A DNA stretch of 64,000 nucleotides from Polaromonas sp. OV174 (GTDB lineage Bacteria; Pseudomonadota; Gammaproteobacteria; Burkholderiales; Burkholderiaceae_C): the NCBI RefSeq assembly GCF_900112285.1, contig NZ_FOKZ01000014.1, positions 1 to 64,000 of the forward strand, read 5' to 3'. How positions within the stretch are numbered: the first letter of the stretch is position 1; every line of letters starts with the position of its first letter. A program made the position numbers and the translations under genes. Below are positions 1 through 9,267 of the stretch, piece after piece. The notes beneath the pieces are model-generated. The model did no database searches. It had not been told where the DNA came from and was given only the letters and a program-made list of their open reading frames with translations.

Positions 1-245
1 AAACGCCAAAAGTCTGGCGAACGTTGGAAAAATGGTTGCGCCACCGCCTGAGGGCGATCCAGCTGTGGCATTGGAAGCGGCCGAGGACGATTTACCGGGG
101 GCTTAAGGCGATGGGTGCCAGCGAAGACGTTGCCAAGCAGGTGGCGGGAAACTGCCACCGTTGGTGGCGCAACAGCAATGGGGTCATCAAGATCGTGCTG
201 ACGATTGCGTACTTCAATGGGCTGGGGGTGCCAAGACTGTCCTGA
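1..245 (+). CDS. Group II intron reverse transcriptase/maturase, C-terminal fragment (cut by window edge)
   Basis: The reading frame is open from the first base and ends at TGA 243-245. The ~80 visible residues match the maturase (GIIM, domain X) end of group II intron-encoded proteins: basic start (WLRHRLRAIQLWHWKR), a middle ending AGNCHRWWRNSN, and the closing AYFNGLGVPRL. The family protein binds intron RNA, assists splicing and reverse-transcribes the intron for mobility. The frame stops right after domain X with no HNH endonuclease domain, so this is an endonuclease-minus type. The RT domains lie left of the window, so whether the protein is intact cannot be judged. Confidence 0.85.
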   Translation, partial: TPKVWRTLEKWLRHRLRAIQLWHWKRPRTIYRGLKAMGASEDVAKQVAGNCHRWWRNSNGVIKIVLTIAYFNGLGVPRLS

Positions 246-258
246 CCTCAAGCGCTCG

Positions 259-333
259 AATCGCCCGGTGCGGACCCGCATGCCGGGTGGTGTGGCAGGG
301 GTGCCTCCAAGAATGGAGGCCCCCTATGCCGAT
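259..333 (+). ncRNA. Group II intron domains V-VI and 3' splice end
   Basis: Just after the maturase stop is a domain V-like hairpin (about 259-293): outer CCCGG/CCGGG stem, two-base TG bulge, inner TGCG/CGCA stem capped by GACC. A second hairpin, GCCTCC-AAGAAT-GGAGGC (303-320), fits domain VI. The intron probably ends at CCGAT (333), before GGCTTGTC of the 3' exon. The exact splice point is inferred from similarity to other bacterial introns. Confidence 0.72.
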
Positions 334-346
334 GGCTTGTCAATGC

Positions 347-706
347 TTAGCGAACCCAGCCGCCACCGCGCAGTTGCCAACCGCCGTGCGGAGCCTGAGC
401 CCAGTGGTGAGGCTGCCAGCGATAGCCGGGGCGCGGGCGCTCGTAGCGACCGGGCACCCACTGGTGACGTCCGTTGGACCAACCCCAATAGCCGCTGATC
501 CAGACCGCGCCCGCGAAGGGAGCGACGGGAATGGCTTCAACATAGGGCGCGGGGGGCGCTACGCCCACCACCACATCGGGTTGATAGGGCGCCGCGGGCT
601 GGCTGTAAACCGCCTGGCTTTGCGGATACGGTGCGACCACGCATGCCGATAAGGCCATAGTGGCCGCGGACAAGGCGGCCAGGCGAAAAATAGAGCTTGA
701 TGTCAT
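347..706 (-). CDS. YXWGXW-repeat outer-membrane lipoprotein, small
   Basis: 119 residues. A signal peptide with a lipobox (LSAC, Cys22) is followed by a Pro/Tyr/Ala-rich stretch and tandem aromatic motifs (SGYWGWSNGRHQWVPGRY, then YRWQPHHW) typical of the YXWGXW repeat family (PF12779-like). Probably a lipid-anchored envelope protein of unknown role. An AGGAG ribosome site precedes the ATG at normal spacing. The stop lies only 13 bases from the 3' end of the converging group II intron, so the gene is intact and the intron sits in its downstream flank. Confidence 0.75.
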   Translation of the reverse strand: MTSSSIFRLAALSAATMALSACVVAPYPQSQAVYSQPAAPYQPDVVVGVAPPAPYVEAIPVAPFAGAVWISGYWGWSNGRHQWVPGRYERPRPGYRWQPHHWAQAPHGGWQLRGGGWVR

Positions 707-858
707 CGTGAAACTCCTGCGTTTGAACCATGAAAAAGGGGTCTTTCATGCTTACAACGCTGGCGCGGTGCTTGCAGCCTACGCCTTGCTGTCGTGGGGC
801 GCTTCTTTACCGTATAGATACAAGCCCATGCCCTGGCGGCTCAGGCCGCGTGAGGCAG

Positions 859-886
859 TTAGAATCCAGCATCAGGCTCGTTATAT
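859..886 (+). promoter_or_regulatory. Candidate promoter for the thrS leader
   Basis: TTAGAA (859-864), 16-base spacer, TTATAT (881-886). Transcription would begin near 893, about 30 bases before the leader peptide. Match to consensus is only moderate. Apart from this and the leader/attenuator, I see nothing gene-like between 707 and 1070. Confidence 0.35.
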
Positions 887-923
887 CAACAGCCATTGCA
901 AGAGCGAGAAAGGCAGACTGGTT

Positions 924-959
924 ATGACACCGCGAACTACAACGGTAAAGTTTTTATAG
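924..959 (+). CDS. Putative thrS leader peptide, MTPRTTTVKFL
   Basis: An 11-codon ORF with four threonine codons, three in a row (ACT ACA ACG, 936-944), about 110 bases before thrS. A GAAAGG element (908-913) gives a plausible ribosome site. Composition, position and overlap with strand 931-940 of an RNA hairpin are what is expected of an attenuation leader: a ribosome stalling on Thr codons when charged tRNA-Thr is low would free the downstream strand. The ORF is seen directly; its function is inference. Confidence 0.7.
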   Translation: MTPRTTTVKFL

Positions 960-1016
960 CTTATCAGGCCGTAGTCCGCGCGCCTTATGCGCTACCAGCT
1001 ACAAAATTCATAGTAA
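951..1016 (+). repeat. Interspersed repeat copy R1 (forward)
   Basis: A diverged copy of the window-wide repeat. The clearest part is GCGCTACCAGCTACAAAATT followed by CATAGTA, matching the consensus tail GCGCAAGCAGCTATTGAATT-TATAGCA. It overlaps the attenuator. Confidence 0.6.
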
Positions 1017-1018
1017 AG

Positions 1019-1043
1019 CGCGGTCCGATCCGCGTTTTTTTTT
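1019..1043 (+). terminator. Rho-independent terminator before thrS
   Basis: Hairpin CGCGG (1019-1023)/CCGCG (1030-1034) with a six-base loop, then nine T. It ends 27 bases before the thrS ATG, so it can only regulate thrS or stop read-through from upstream. Confidence 0.75.
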
Positions 1044-1070
1044 GCCCGACACTTTTTCATTTTTTTCAAC

Positions 1071-2978
1071 ATGATTCAAATCACACTTCCCGACAGCTCC
1101 AAACGTGATTATTCCGGCCCCGTGACCGTGGCCGACGTTGCCGCCTCGATAGGCACCGGCCTGGCCAAGGCGGCCCTGGGCGGTAAGGTCGATGGCAAGC
1201 TGGTCGATACCAGCTACCTGATCGACAAAGACAGCGCGCTGTCCATCATCACCGCCAAAGACGCCGATGGCCTGGAGCTGATACGCCATTCCGCCGCCCA
1301 CTTGCTGGCCTATGCGGTGAAGGAGCTGTTTCCGGAGGCGCAGGTGACCATTGGCCCGGTGATCGAGAACGGATTTTTCTATGACTTCTCGTACAAGCGG
1401 CCCTTCACGCCGGATGACTTGACGGCCATCGAGAAAAAGATGACAGAGCTCGCCGCCAAGGATGAGCCGGTGACGCGCCGAGTGTTGCCGCGCGACCAAG
1501 CCGTGGCTTATTTCAAGGAGCTGGGCGAGCACTACAAGGCCGAGATCATCGCCAGCATTCCGGCGAATGAAGACGTTTCGCTGTACCGCGAAGGAAAATT
1601 CGAGGACTTGTGCCGCGGCCCACACGTGCCCAGCACCGGCAAGCTGAAGTTCTTCAAGCTTATGAAGCTGGCCGGCGCTTACTGGCGCGGTGACCACCGC
1701 AACGAAATGCTGCAGCGCATTTACGGCACGGCCTGGGCCACGAAAGACGAACTCCAGCAGTACCTGACGCTGCTGGAAGAGGCCGAGAAACGCGACCACC
1801 GCAAACTGGGCAAAGAGCTGGATCTGTTCCACATTGATGAGCATTCGCCCGGTACGGTGTTTTGGCACCCCAAGGGCTGGACCGTGTGGCAAGGCGTTGA
1901 GCAATACATGCGCAAGGTCTACCAGGACAACGGCTATCAGGAGGTCAAGGGTCCGCAGATTCTGGACAAAGGCCTGTGGGAAAAAACCGGCCACTGGGAC
2001 AAATACCGCGAAAACATGTTCACGACCGAGTCGGAGAAGCGCGAGTACGCGCTCAAGCCGATGAACTGCCCCGGTCACATCCTGATCTTCAAGCAAGGCA
2101 TCAAGAGCTACCGCGACCTGCCGCTGCGTTACGGCGAGTTCGGCCAGTGCCACCGCAATGAGCCCACCGGCGGCCTGCACGGCATCATGCGGGTGCGCGG
2201 CTTCACGCAGGATGACGGCCACATTTTTTGTACTGAAGAGCAGATCCTCAAGGAGTGCGTCGACTACACGACGCTGCTGCAAAAGGTCTATACCGACTTC
2301 GGCTTCAAAAACATCATCTACAAGGTGGCGACGCGGCCCGAAGCCCGTATCGGCTCCGACGCCAGCTGGGACAAGGCCGAACACGCGCTGATCGAAAGCC
2401 TGCGCGCGTCGGGTTGCGAGTTTGAAATTTCCCCGGGCGAGGGGGCCTTCTACGGTCCGAAGATTGAATACACACTGAAGGATGCGATTGGCCGGCAATG
2501 GCAGTGCGGCACCATTCAGGTCGACTTCTCCATGCCCGAGCGCCTGGATGCCGAATATGTGGGTGAAGACGGTGAACGTCATCGCCCCGTGATGCTGCAC
2601 CGCGCGATTGTCGGCAGCCTGGAGCGATTCATTGGCATCTTGATTGAAGAGCATGCCGGCGCACTGCCAACCTGGCTGGCACCGGTGCAGGTTTCCGTGC
2701 TCAATATCACCGATTCACAGGCTGATTACGCTCGCGAAGTTGCCAAAGCGTTGCGAAATCAAGGGCTTAGAGTCAACCTCGATCTGCGCAATGAAAAAAT
2801 TACGTATAAAATACGCGAGCATTCCTTGCAAAAGCTGCCCTATATCCTTGTCGTCGGTGACAAAGAGAAGGCCGCCGGAGCAGTTGCAGTGCGCGCCCGG
2901 GGTAATAAAGACCTTGGAGTGATGTCCCTAGATGCATTTGCTCAGCAAATTTCTTCCGACATTGCACAAAAAGCCTGA
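1071..2978 (+). CDS. thrS: Threonyl-tRNA synthetase
   Basis: 635 residues, the usual bacterial length. Charges tRNA-Thr with threonine in the cytosol. An N-terminal TGS domain (1-60) is followed by the editing domain with HSAAH near residue 81, the class II catalytic core with MNCPGH (Cys333 is the expected zinc ligand), and a C-terminal anticodon-binding domain starting near 535. The ATG at 1071 matches the family start (MIQITLPD). It heads the locus thrS-infC-rpmI-rplT-pheS-pheT-ihfA. The leader suggests threonine-dependent attenuation instead of the translational operator known for E. coli thrS. Confidence 0.97.
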   Translation: MIQITLPDSSKRDYSGPVTVADVAASIGTGLAKAALGGKVDGKLVDTSYLIDKDSALSIITAKDADGLELIRHSAAHLLAYAVKELFPEAQVTIGPVIENGFFYDFSYKRPFTPDDLTAIEKKMTELAAKDEPVTRRVLPRDQAVAYFKELGEHYKAEIIASIPANEDVSLYREGKFEDLCRGPHVPSTGKLKFFKLMKLAGAYWRGDHRNEMLQRIYGTAWATKDELQQYLTLLEEAEKRDHRKLGKELDLFHIDEHSPGTVFWHPKGWTVWQGVEQYMRKVYQDNGYQEVKGPQILDKGLWEKTGHWDKYRENMFTTESEKREYALKPMNCPGHILIFKQGIKSYRDLPLRYGEFGQCHRNEPTGGLHGIMRVRGFTQDDGHIFCTEEQILKECVDYTTLLQKVYTDFGFKNIIYKVATRPEARIGSDASWDKAEHALIESLRASGCEFEISPGEGAFYGPKIEYTLKDAIGRQWQCGTIQVDFSMPERLDAEYVGEDGERHRPVMLHRAIVGSLERFIGILIEEHAGALPTWLAPVQVSVLNITDSQADYAREVAKALRNQGLRVNLDLRNEKITYKIREHSLQKLPYILVVGDKEKAAGAVAVRARGNKDLGVMSLDAFAQQISSDIAQKA

Positions 2979-3001
2979 TTTTTGACAAGTTTGTCGATGA
3001 A

Positions 3002-3056
3002 ATAGGCCTGTCGTCCTTGTGGGACGGGCGCGAGCAGCTATAGCTTTTATAGCAAA
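3002..3056 (+). repeat. Interspersed repeat copy R2 (forward), thrS-infC gap
   Basis: Contains GGCCTGTCGTCC, a small hairpin, then GACGGGCGCGAGCAGCTAT and TTTATAGCAAA. It is one of the best matches to the consensus tail and fills the gap up to the infC ribosome site. Confidence 0.75.
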
Positions 3057-3074
3057 TATTGAAGGACAAAAGCC

Positions 3075-3668
3075 ATCGCTACTGAATTTCGTGACCGCCG
3101 CCACCGTGAAGAACGCAAGCACCGCTTGAACCGTGAAATCATGGCCCCCGAAGTGCGTCTGACTGGGCCGGACAACGAGCCCCTGGGCGTTGTCAGTCTC
3201 ATGGAAGCGCTCCGGCTCGCCGGTGAAGCGGACGTAGATCTGGTTGAGATTTCGCCAACGGCTGTGCCGCCGGTATGCCGGCTCATGGACTACGGCAAGT
3301 TCAAGTACGCCGAGCAAAAGAAGGCGGCGGAAGCGAAGTCCAAGCAAAAAGTGATCGAGGTCAAGGAAGTCAAGTTCCGGCCCGGCACTGATGATGGCGA
3401 CTACAACATCAAATTGCGCAATATCAAGCGCTTTTTGGAAGACGGCGACAAGTGCAAGATTACTTTGCGCTTTCGCGGTCGGGAAATTACCCACCAGGAA
3501 TTGGGCTTGGCTTTGCTCGCACGTATCCGTGACGAGTTGGCCGATTTGATCGTGGTGGAGCAGTTCCCCAAGCTCGAAGGCCGGCAGATGGTCATGATGA
3601 TCGCGCCGGGCCGCAAGAAGGTCGCAGCCAAGCCGTCGGCAGAGGCTACGCCTTCCGCTGCGAGCTGA
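3075..3668 (+). CDS. infC: Translation initiation factor IF-3, AUC start
   Basis: 197 residues when started at ATC 3075. IF-3 binds the 30S subunit, prevents subunit joining and checks start codon and initiator tRNA. The N-terminus from ATC ([20 protein letters not shown]) matches the conserved betaproteobacterial IF-3 start, and GAAGGAC (3061-3067) is a well placed ribosome site. The TTG at 3126 would delete 17 conserved residues. A non-AUG start is known for infC in other bacteria (AUU in E. coli), where IF-3 rejects its own mRNA as negative feedback; the same is inferred here. The N-domain, linker helix and C-domain are all complete. Confidence 0.95.
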   Translation: MATEFRDRRHREERKHRLNREIMAPEVRLTGPDNEPLGVVSLMEALRLAGEADVDLVEISPTAVPPVCRLMDYGKFKYAEQKKAAEAKSKQKVIEVKEVKFRPGTDDGDYNIKLRNIKRFLEDGDKCKITLRFRGREITHQELGLALLARIRDELADLIVVEQFPKLEGRQMVMMIAPGRKKVAAKPSAEATPSAAS

Positions 3669-3817
3669 GCGATTCGGCTGTAGAGATGAAACAAGGGCTT
3701 GCTGGTTTTTAATCAGCGGGTCGTGAAAGGGGCGCCTGACGGTGTTCCTGAGTAGGCGGGCGACAAGCCGGCCTTTCAAAAGTGATGGTGTCAAAACCAT
3801 TGCGACAGGCGGCAGGC

Positions 3818-3903
3818 TTAAAACTCTGCCGCTGCAAGTGGCGAGCCTTAAAGCTTGCTACTACAAGTGGCTCGGGGCCATCAAGTCTGCGTAAGGTTCG
3901 CAG
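3818..3903 (+). promoter_or_regulatory. Candidate L20 autoregulatory leader of rpmI-rplT
   Basis: A 30-base unit occurs twice in tandem (3818-3847 and 3848-3877), both with the core CTRCAAGTGGC, followed by the hairpin CTGCG-TAAGGTT-CGCAG (3887-3903). In other bacteria L20 represses rpmI-rplT by binding duplicated sites in this leader that mimic its 23S rRNA site. Position and duplication fit; the assignment is inference. The rest of 3669-3937 shows nothing else convincing. Confidence 0.4.
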
Positions 3904-3937
3904 CGCCTCACGAGCACAAATGAAAAGGAGCATTAAT

Positions 3938-4141
3938 ATGCCCAAAATGAAGACCAAGAGCAGCGCGAAAAAACGTTTCCGCGTTCGTCCGGGTGGTACC
4001 GTCAAGCGCGGTCAAGCCTTCAAGCGTCACATTCTGACCAAGAAGACCACCAAAAACAAACGCCAATTGCGTGGCTCCACTGCTGTTCATGAGACCAATA
4101 TGGGTCACATGGCACAGATGCTGCCAGGCCGTGGTATTTAA
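3938..4141 (+). CDS. rpmI: 50S ribosomal protein L35
   Basis: 67 residues, the usual L35 length, very basic, beginning [16 protein letters not shown] and ending MLPGRGI. Component of the large ribosomal subunit. The ATG at 3938 has a strong AAAAGGAG site; a longer upstream frame lacks conservation and would run into the leader. It lies 26 bases before rplT and is surely co-transcribed with it. Confidence 0.97.
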   Translation: MPKMKTKSSAKKRFRVRPGGTVKRGQAFKRHILTKKTTKNKRQLRGSTAVHETNMGHMAQMLPGRGI

Positions 4142-4167
4142 TTTAACGACGAACAAGGAGTAATCAC

Positions 4168-4527
4168 ATGCCTCGCGTCAAACGTGGTGTAACGGCTCGC
4201 GCCCGCCACAAAAAAGTTCTCGCCCTTGCAAAAGGTTTCCGCGGTCGCCGCGGTAATGTCTTCCGTATCGCCAAAGAAGCGGTAATGAAGGCTGGGCAAT
4301 ATGCCTACCGTGACCGTCGTACCAAGAAACGCGTGTTCCGCCAGTTGTGGATCGCTCGTATCAATGCTGCCAGCCGTTCATTTGGCATGACTTACAGCCA
4401 GTTTGCCAATGGCCTGAAAAAAGCCGGTATCGAGATTGACCGCAAGGTTTTGTCCGATATGGCTATCCATGACAGCGCTGCTTTCGGCGCTATCGTTGAA
4501 CAGGTGAAAGCCAAGCTGGCCGCCTGA
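4168..4527 (+). CDS. rplT: 50S ribosomal protein L20
   Basis: 119 residues, the usual L20 length, starting [16 protein letters not shown] and rich in Arg and Lys. L20 binds 23S rRNA early in 50S assembly and in other bacteria represses its own operon. An AAGGAG site precedes the ATG. The hairpin terminator just downstream closes the infC-rpmI-rplT unit or attenuates transcription into pheS. Confidence 0.97.
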   Translation: MPRVKRGVTARARHKKVLALAKGFRGRRGNVFRIAKEAVMKAGQYAYRDRRTKKRVFRQLWIARINAASRSFGMTYSQFANGLKKAGIEIDRKVLSDMAIHDSAAFGAIVEQVKAKLAA

Positions 4528-4540
4528 TTTTCAAGGTGTA

Positions 4541-4613
4541 ATGCTATTGAATTGGTAGCTAATTACGCACGAAAATAAAGGGCTGGAGCTTGAAAAGGCT
4601 CTGGCCCTTTTTT
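4541..4613 (-). repeat. Interspersed repeat copy R3 (reverse), doubling as terminator
   Basis: Reads TGCTATTGAATTGGTAGCT, then TTACGCA, GGGCTGGAGC and AAAAGGCTC, which follows the reverse consensus element by element. Its distal half is the rplT terminator hairpin. Confidence 0.65.
4577..4613 (+). terminator. Rho-independent terminator after rplT
   Basis: Stem GGGCTGGAGC/GCTCTGGCCC (two central G-T wobbles), loop about TTGAAAAG, then six T. No Phe-rich leader peptide is visible ahead of it, so regulated attenuation of pheS is not supported. Confidence 0.8.
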
Positions 4614-4640
4614 ATTGCCTGTGATGTAGCGCTCGTGTGA

Positions 4641-5765
<1,125 letters not shown>

Positions 5766-5792
5766 AAATAACAAGAACAACAAGGTAAGACC

Positions 5793-8219
5793 ATGCAATT
5801 TCCAGAATCCTGGTTGCGCGAATTCTGCAACCCGTCGCTCACGACCGAACAGCTCGCCGAAACCCTGACCATGGCCGGGCTTGAGGTCGAGGAGCTCAAG
5901 CCTGTAGCGCCACCCTTTACCCAAATCGTTGTCGGTGAAATTCGGGAAGCCGTGCAGCATCCCAATGCTGATCGCCTGCGCGTTTGCCAGGTCGATGTGG
6001 GGCAGGGCACTCTGCTCAACATCGTTTGTGGTGCGCCCAATGCCCGCGTTGGCATCAAGGTGCCGTGCGCCCTGGTGGGTGCCGAGCTGCCGCCCGGCGA
6101 AGATGGCAAGCCCTTTCTGATCAAGCTGGGTCAGCTGCGTGGCGTCGAAAGCCAGGGCATGCTCTGTTCGGCGCGTGAGCTCAAGTTGTCCGAAGACCAA
6201 GGTGGTCTGTTGGAACTGGCAGCAGATGCGCCAGTGGGGCAAAACATACGCGAACACTTGAAGCTTGATGACACGCTGTTCACCCTCAAGCTGACGCCCA
6301 ATCTGGCGCATTGCCTGAGTGTCTACGGTGTCGCGCGCGAAGTGGCCGCCCTGACCGGCGCGCCTTTGAAGGCACCTTCGATTGCAGTCACGCCCGTGGG
6401 CAATCAGGACAAACTGGCCGTCAAGATCAGCGCCCCCGATCTGTGCGGTCGTTTCTCCGGCCGCATCGTGCGCAATCTCAACACCCAGGCCACCACACCG
6501 GCCTGGATGGTGGACCGCCTGGCCCGTTGTGGCCAGCGCAGCGTGACGGCGCTGGTGGACATCTCCAATTACGTGATGTTCGAGCTGGGCCGTCCTAGCC
6601 ACATCTTTGATCTGGACAAGATTCACGGCGGGCTGGATGTCCGCTGGGGCAAGTCCGGCGAGACGCTCAAGCTGCTCAACGGCAATACCGTGACGCTGGA
6701 CGAAAAAGTGGGTGTGATTGCCGACGACGTTCAGGTTGAATCGCTGGCCGGGATTATGGGCGGTGATGCCACGGCGGTGTCGGATGACACCAAGCATGTT
6801 TATGTTGAGGCCGCTTTCTGGTGGCCCAAGGCCATCGCCGGCCGCTCACGCCGCTACAACTTCTCCACCGACGCCGGCCATCGCTTTGAGCGTGGCGTGG
6901 ATCCCGGTCAAACCGTCGAGCATATCGAGCGCATCACCCAGTTGATCATAGAGATCTGCGGTACGGCAGAAACGGTTTGCGGCCCGGTGGATGACGCGCA
7001 GGTCAACCTGCCTAAGGCGTTGCCCGTCACCTTGCGCGTGGCGCGCGCCGCCAAGGTGATAGGCATGCCGCTGACGCAGGCGCAGTGTCTTGATGCGCTC
7101 AAGCGCCTGGGTCTGCAAGTCGCCGAAGGCGATGGCACGCTGACCGTCACACCACCGAGCTACCGGTTTGATTTGCAAATCGAGGAAGACCTTATTGAAG
7201 AGGTGGTGCGCATGGTGGGTTACAAGCACCTGCCCGAAACCCCACCGCTGGCGCCCATCACGGCGAGAATCCGCTCCGAAGCCGAACGCAGCCCGTTTGC
7301 CGTGCGCCGCGCGCTGGCTTCATTGGGTTATCAGGAAACCATCAACTTCAGCTTTGTGGAAGAGCGCTGGGAGCACGAGCTGGCCGGCAACCCGAATCCC
7401 ATCAAGCTGCTGAACCCCATTGCCAGCCAGATGAGCGTGATGCGCTCCTCGCTGCTGGGCTCCTTGCTGCAGGTGCTCAAGTTCAACCTGGACCGCAAGG
7501 CCCCGCGCGTGAATGTGTTTGAGCTGGGCCGGGTATTTTTGCGCGATGCGCAAAGCCAAAATACCGACACCACGGTGGCCGGTTTCAACCAGCCTATGCG
7601 AGTGGCGGGCTTGGCCTACGGACCGCGCGCTATGCTGCACTGGGGTCTGTCCGACAAGGTGGTTGATTTCTTTGACATCAAGGGCGATGTCGAAGCCTTG
7701 CTGGCTCCGCTGCAAGCGGTTTTTGCCCCGGCAACGCATCCTGCCATGCATCCTGGTCGTTGTGCCAGCGTGTCGGTCGCGGGTCGGCAAATTGGTTTCG
7801 TCGGTGAGTTGCACCCCCAGTGGCGACAGGGCTACGACTTGGCCCAGGCGCCGCTGCTGTTTGAATTGGAGCTCGATGCGGTGCTGCAGCGACCGGTGCC
7901 AGTCTTTAAACCGGTCAGCAAGCTCCAGCCTGTGGAGCGAGACATTGCGGTGATTGTTCCTGAGAGCGTGACGCATGCCGCGCTCATGACGGCAATCCAT
8001 AGTGCCAACACCCAGGGCCTGCTCAAGGACGCAACACTGTTCGACGTTTACCGACCTCAGCAAGCCAATGCCGGCATGCAACTGGGCGAGAAAAGTCTTG
8101 CCGTGCGTTTACAGCTTTCAGCTGGCACCACGACCTTGACCGACGACGACATCGAGGCCGCGGTGCAGGCGGTGCTTGTCAATCTGCAAAGTCAATTGCA
8201 AGCCCGTTTGCGTGCCTGA
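5793..8219 (+). CDS. pheT: Phenylalanyl-tRNA synthetase beta subunit
   Basis: 808 residues, typical of the bacterial long form. Partner of PheS, providing tRNA binding and editing of mischarged Tyr-tRNA-Phe. Domains in order: EMAP/tRNA-binding fold (about 40-150), B3/B4 editing domain (210-390), B5 (400-475), inactive synthetase-like core, and the C-terminal FDX anticodon-binding domain (about 715-806). An AAGGTAAG site lies before the ATG. No frame damage seen. Confidence 0.97.
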   Translation: MQFPESWLREFCNPSLTTEQLAETLTMAGLEVEELKPVAPPFTQIVVGEIREAVQHPNADRLRVCQVDVGQGTLLNIVCGAPNARVGIKVPCALVGAELPPGEDGKPFLIKLGQLRGVESQGMLCSARELKLSEDQGGLLELAADAPVGQNIREHLKLDDTLFTLKLTPNLAHCLSVYGVAREVAALTGAPLKAPSIAVTPVGNQDKLAVKISAPDLCGRFSGRIVRNLNTQATTPAWMVDRLARCGQRSVTALVDISNYVMFELGRPSHIFDLDKIHGGLDVRWGKSGETLKLLNGNTVTLDEKVGVIADDVQVESLAGIMGGDATAVSDDTKHVYVEAAFWWPKAIAGRSRRYNFSTDAGHRFERGVDPGQTVEHIERITQLIIEICGTAETVCGPVDDAQVNLPKALPVTLRVARAAKVIGMPLTQAQCLDALKRLGLQVAEGDGTLTVTPPSYRFDLQIEEDLIEEVVRMVGYKHLPETPPLAPITARIRSEAERSPFAVRRALASLGYQETINFSFVEERWEHELAGNPNPIKLLNPIASQMSVMRSSLLGSLLQVLKFNLDRKAPRVNVFELGRVFLRDAQSQNTDTTVAGFNQPMRVAGLAYGPRAMLHWGLSDKVVDFFDIKGDVEALLAPLQAVFAPATHPAMHPGRCASVSVAGRQIGFVGELHPQWRQGYDLAQAPLLFELELDAVLQRPVPVFKPVSKLQPVERDIAVIVPESVTHAALMTAIHSANTQGLLKDATLFDVYRPQQANAGMQLGEKSLAVRLQLSAGTTTLTDDDIEAAVQAVLVNLQSQLQARLRA

Positions 8220-8269
8220 TAAGCTCGCAGAAGTTCATATAAAAAGTAGTCAGCTGGAGGCGCACCCCG

Positions 8270-8596
8270 ATGGAATTTTCTGTTCAGAGCCTGGAAACCC
8301 CGGCGCTTACCAAAGCGCATCTGGCTGAACTGCTGTTTGAGCAGATCGGGCTCAACAAGCGCGAATCGAAAGACATGATCGATGCCTTTTTTGACCTGAT
8401 TTCAGACAGCCTGGTGGACGGCAACGACGTGAAAATCTCTGGCTTTGGCAACTTCCAGATACGCACCAAGGCGCCGCGTCCCGGTCGCAACCCGCGAACG
8501 GGGGAGGCTATTCCCATAGAGGCTCGCCGGGTCGTGACTTTCCACGCAAGCCACAAGCTCAAAGACCAGATACAGGGCAATACGACTGCCGAGTAA
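8270..8596 (+). CDS. ihfA: Integration host factor alpha subunit
   Basis: 108 residues. Forms a heterodimer with IhfB that bends DNA at specific sites, acting in promoter architecture and site-specific recombination. The HU/IHF fold is complete, with the DNA-wrapping arm motif ([14 protein letters not shown]) at about 70-83. An AGCTGGAGG site precedes the ATG. Downstream of pheT is the classic location (as in E. coli). It may serve the tRNA-Pro integrase 1 kb away, since tyrosine integrases often need IHF; that link is inference. Confidence 0.95.
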   Translation: MEFSVQSLETPALTKAHLAELLFEQIGLNKRESKDMIDAFFDLISDSLVDGNDVKISGFGNFQIRTKAPRPGRNPRTGEAIPIEARRVVTFHASHKLKDQIQGNTTAE

Positions 8597-8692
8597 GGTG
8601 AGGCAGGCGCTTTTGATGGCGGGCCTGAGATGCTTCACCGCTCTGAATGGGGTTGTCTCACGACACCTGGAACAAAACCATGGCAAGCCCCT

Positions 8693-8720
8693 TTGCGCTA
8701 AGTTTCGACTTAGAGTAGAT
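8693..8720 (+). promoter_or_regulatory. Candidate MerR promoter/operator dyad
   Basis: TTGCGC (8693-8698), 16-base gap, TAGATT (8715-8720). A perfect dyad CTAAGT-TTCG-ACTTAG (8698-8713) sits between the two hexamers, the usual place for a MerR-type operator. It could equally be an RNA hairpin. Unverified. Confidence 0.35.
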
Positions 8721-8752
8721 TTGACGTTTCGTTTCTTAGCGTATTGATTTAA

Positions 8753-9232
8753 TTGGAAAAACCCCTTCCGTCCATTCCCGCGAAACGCTACTTCACCATT
8801 GGTGAGGTCAGTGATTTGTGCGGTGTCAAACCTCATGTGCTCCGGTATTGGGAGCAAGAGTTCACGCAGTTGCGCCCGATGAAAAGGCGCGGCAATCGTC
8901 GTTATTACCAGCACCACGAAGTGTTGATGATTCGCCGAATTCGCGACCTGCTCTATGACCAGGGCTTCACGATCAGCGGTGCGCGCAACAAACTGCAGGA
9001 GATCGTTCAGACCGAACGCGACCAGCGGCGCAATGGTGAAGTCATGCTGGAGGCTGTAGATTTGCTGGACGGGAGCGATTCCCTGTCCGACGATTTTGAC
9101 GACATGGCCGATTTTGAAGACGGCAAGCCTGAGGGTGCCGATTTATCAATGACAAACCTGGCGCAATACCAATTGCAATTGGTGCGCCGTGAGTTATTCG
9201 AAATTCGCGATCTGCTCAGTCCCATGTATTGA
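8753..9232 (+). CDS. MerR-family transcriptional regulator
   Basis: 159 residues with a TTG start. The N-terminal MerR winged helix-turn-helix is clear (RYFTIGEVSDLCGVKPHVLRYWEQEF, then GNRRYYQHHEVLMIRRIRDLLYDQG, each conserved). An acidic linker (about 95-130) and a short C-terminus follow; no metal-binding cysteine cluster is present, so it is not a typical metal sensor. A gene of this type follows ihfA in many proteobacteria; the inducer is unknown. The TTG is chosen because it gives the family N-terminus EKPLPSIPAKRYFTIGE; no strong ribosome site is visible. Confidence 0.88.
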   Translation: MEKPLPSIPAKRYFTIGEVSDLCGVKPHVLRYWEQEFTQLRPMKRRGNRRYYQHHEVLMIRRIRDLLYDQGFTISGARNKLQEIVQTERDQRRNGEVMLEAVDLLDGSDSLSDDFDDMADFEDGKPEGADLSMTNLAQYQLQLVRRELFEIRDLLSPMY

Positions 9233-9256
9233 ACAGGGCCTGCATCGGGTTATAAT
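9229..9256 (+). promoter_or_regulatory. tRNA-Pro promoter
   Basis: TTGAAC (9229-9234), 16-base spacer, perfect TATAAT (9251-9256), twelve bases before the tRNA 5' end. Confidence 0.7.
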
Positions 9257-9267
9257 CTATAGCTTGT

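Larger units (their letters stand above)
931..1043 (+). promoter_or_regulatory. Putative threonine-responsive transcription attenuator of thrS
   Basis: Four strands can form alternative hairpins. Strand 1 (931-940, CGCGAACTAC, inside the Thr codons) pairs 9 of 10 with strand 2 (971-980, GTAGTCCGCG). Strand 2 (976-981, CCGCGC) also pairs fully with strand 3 (1018-1023, GCGCGG). Strand 3 with strand 4 makes the terminator hairpin. Stalling at the Thr codons would mask strand 1, favour 2:3 and let transcription reach thrS; free translation would restore 1:2 and 3:4. Strand 2 lies in a copy of the interspersed repeat. Confidence 0.68.

Noticed and set aside
347..706. Lipoprotein gene disrupted by the group II intron
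   Set aside because: Its stop codon lies 13 bases beyond the intron end and the protein is complete.
4541..4558. Mini ORF MLLNW before pheS as a leader peptide
   Set aside because: No Phe codons and no alternative pairing with the terminator; it is part of the repeat.
8236..8258. AAAAAGTAGTCAGCTGG before ihfA as a repeat copy
   Set aside because: Lacks the GGGCGC core and AGCTAT; chance similarity.
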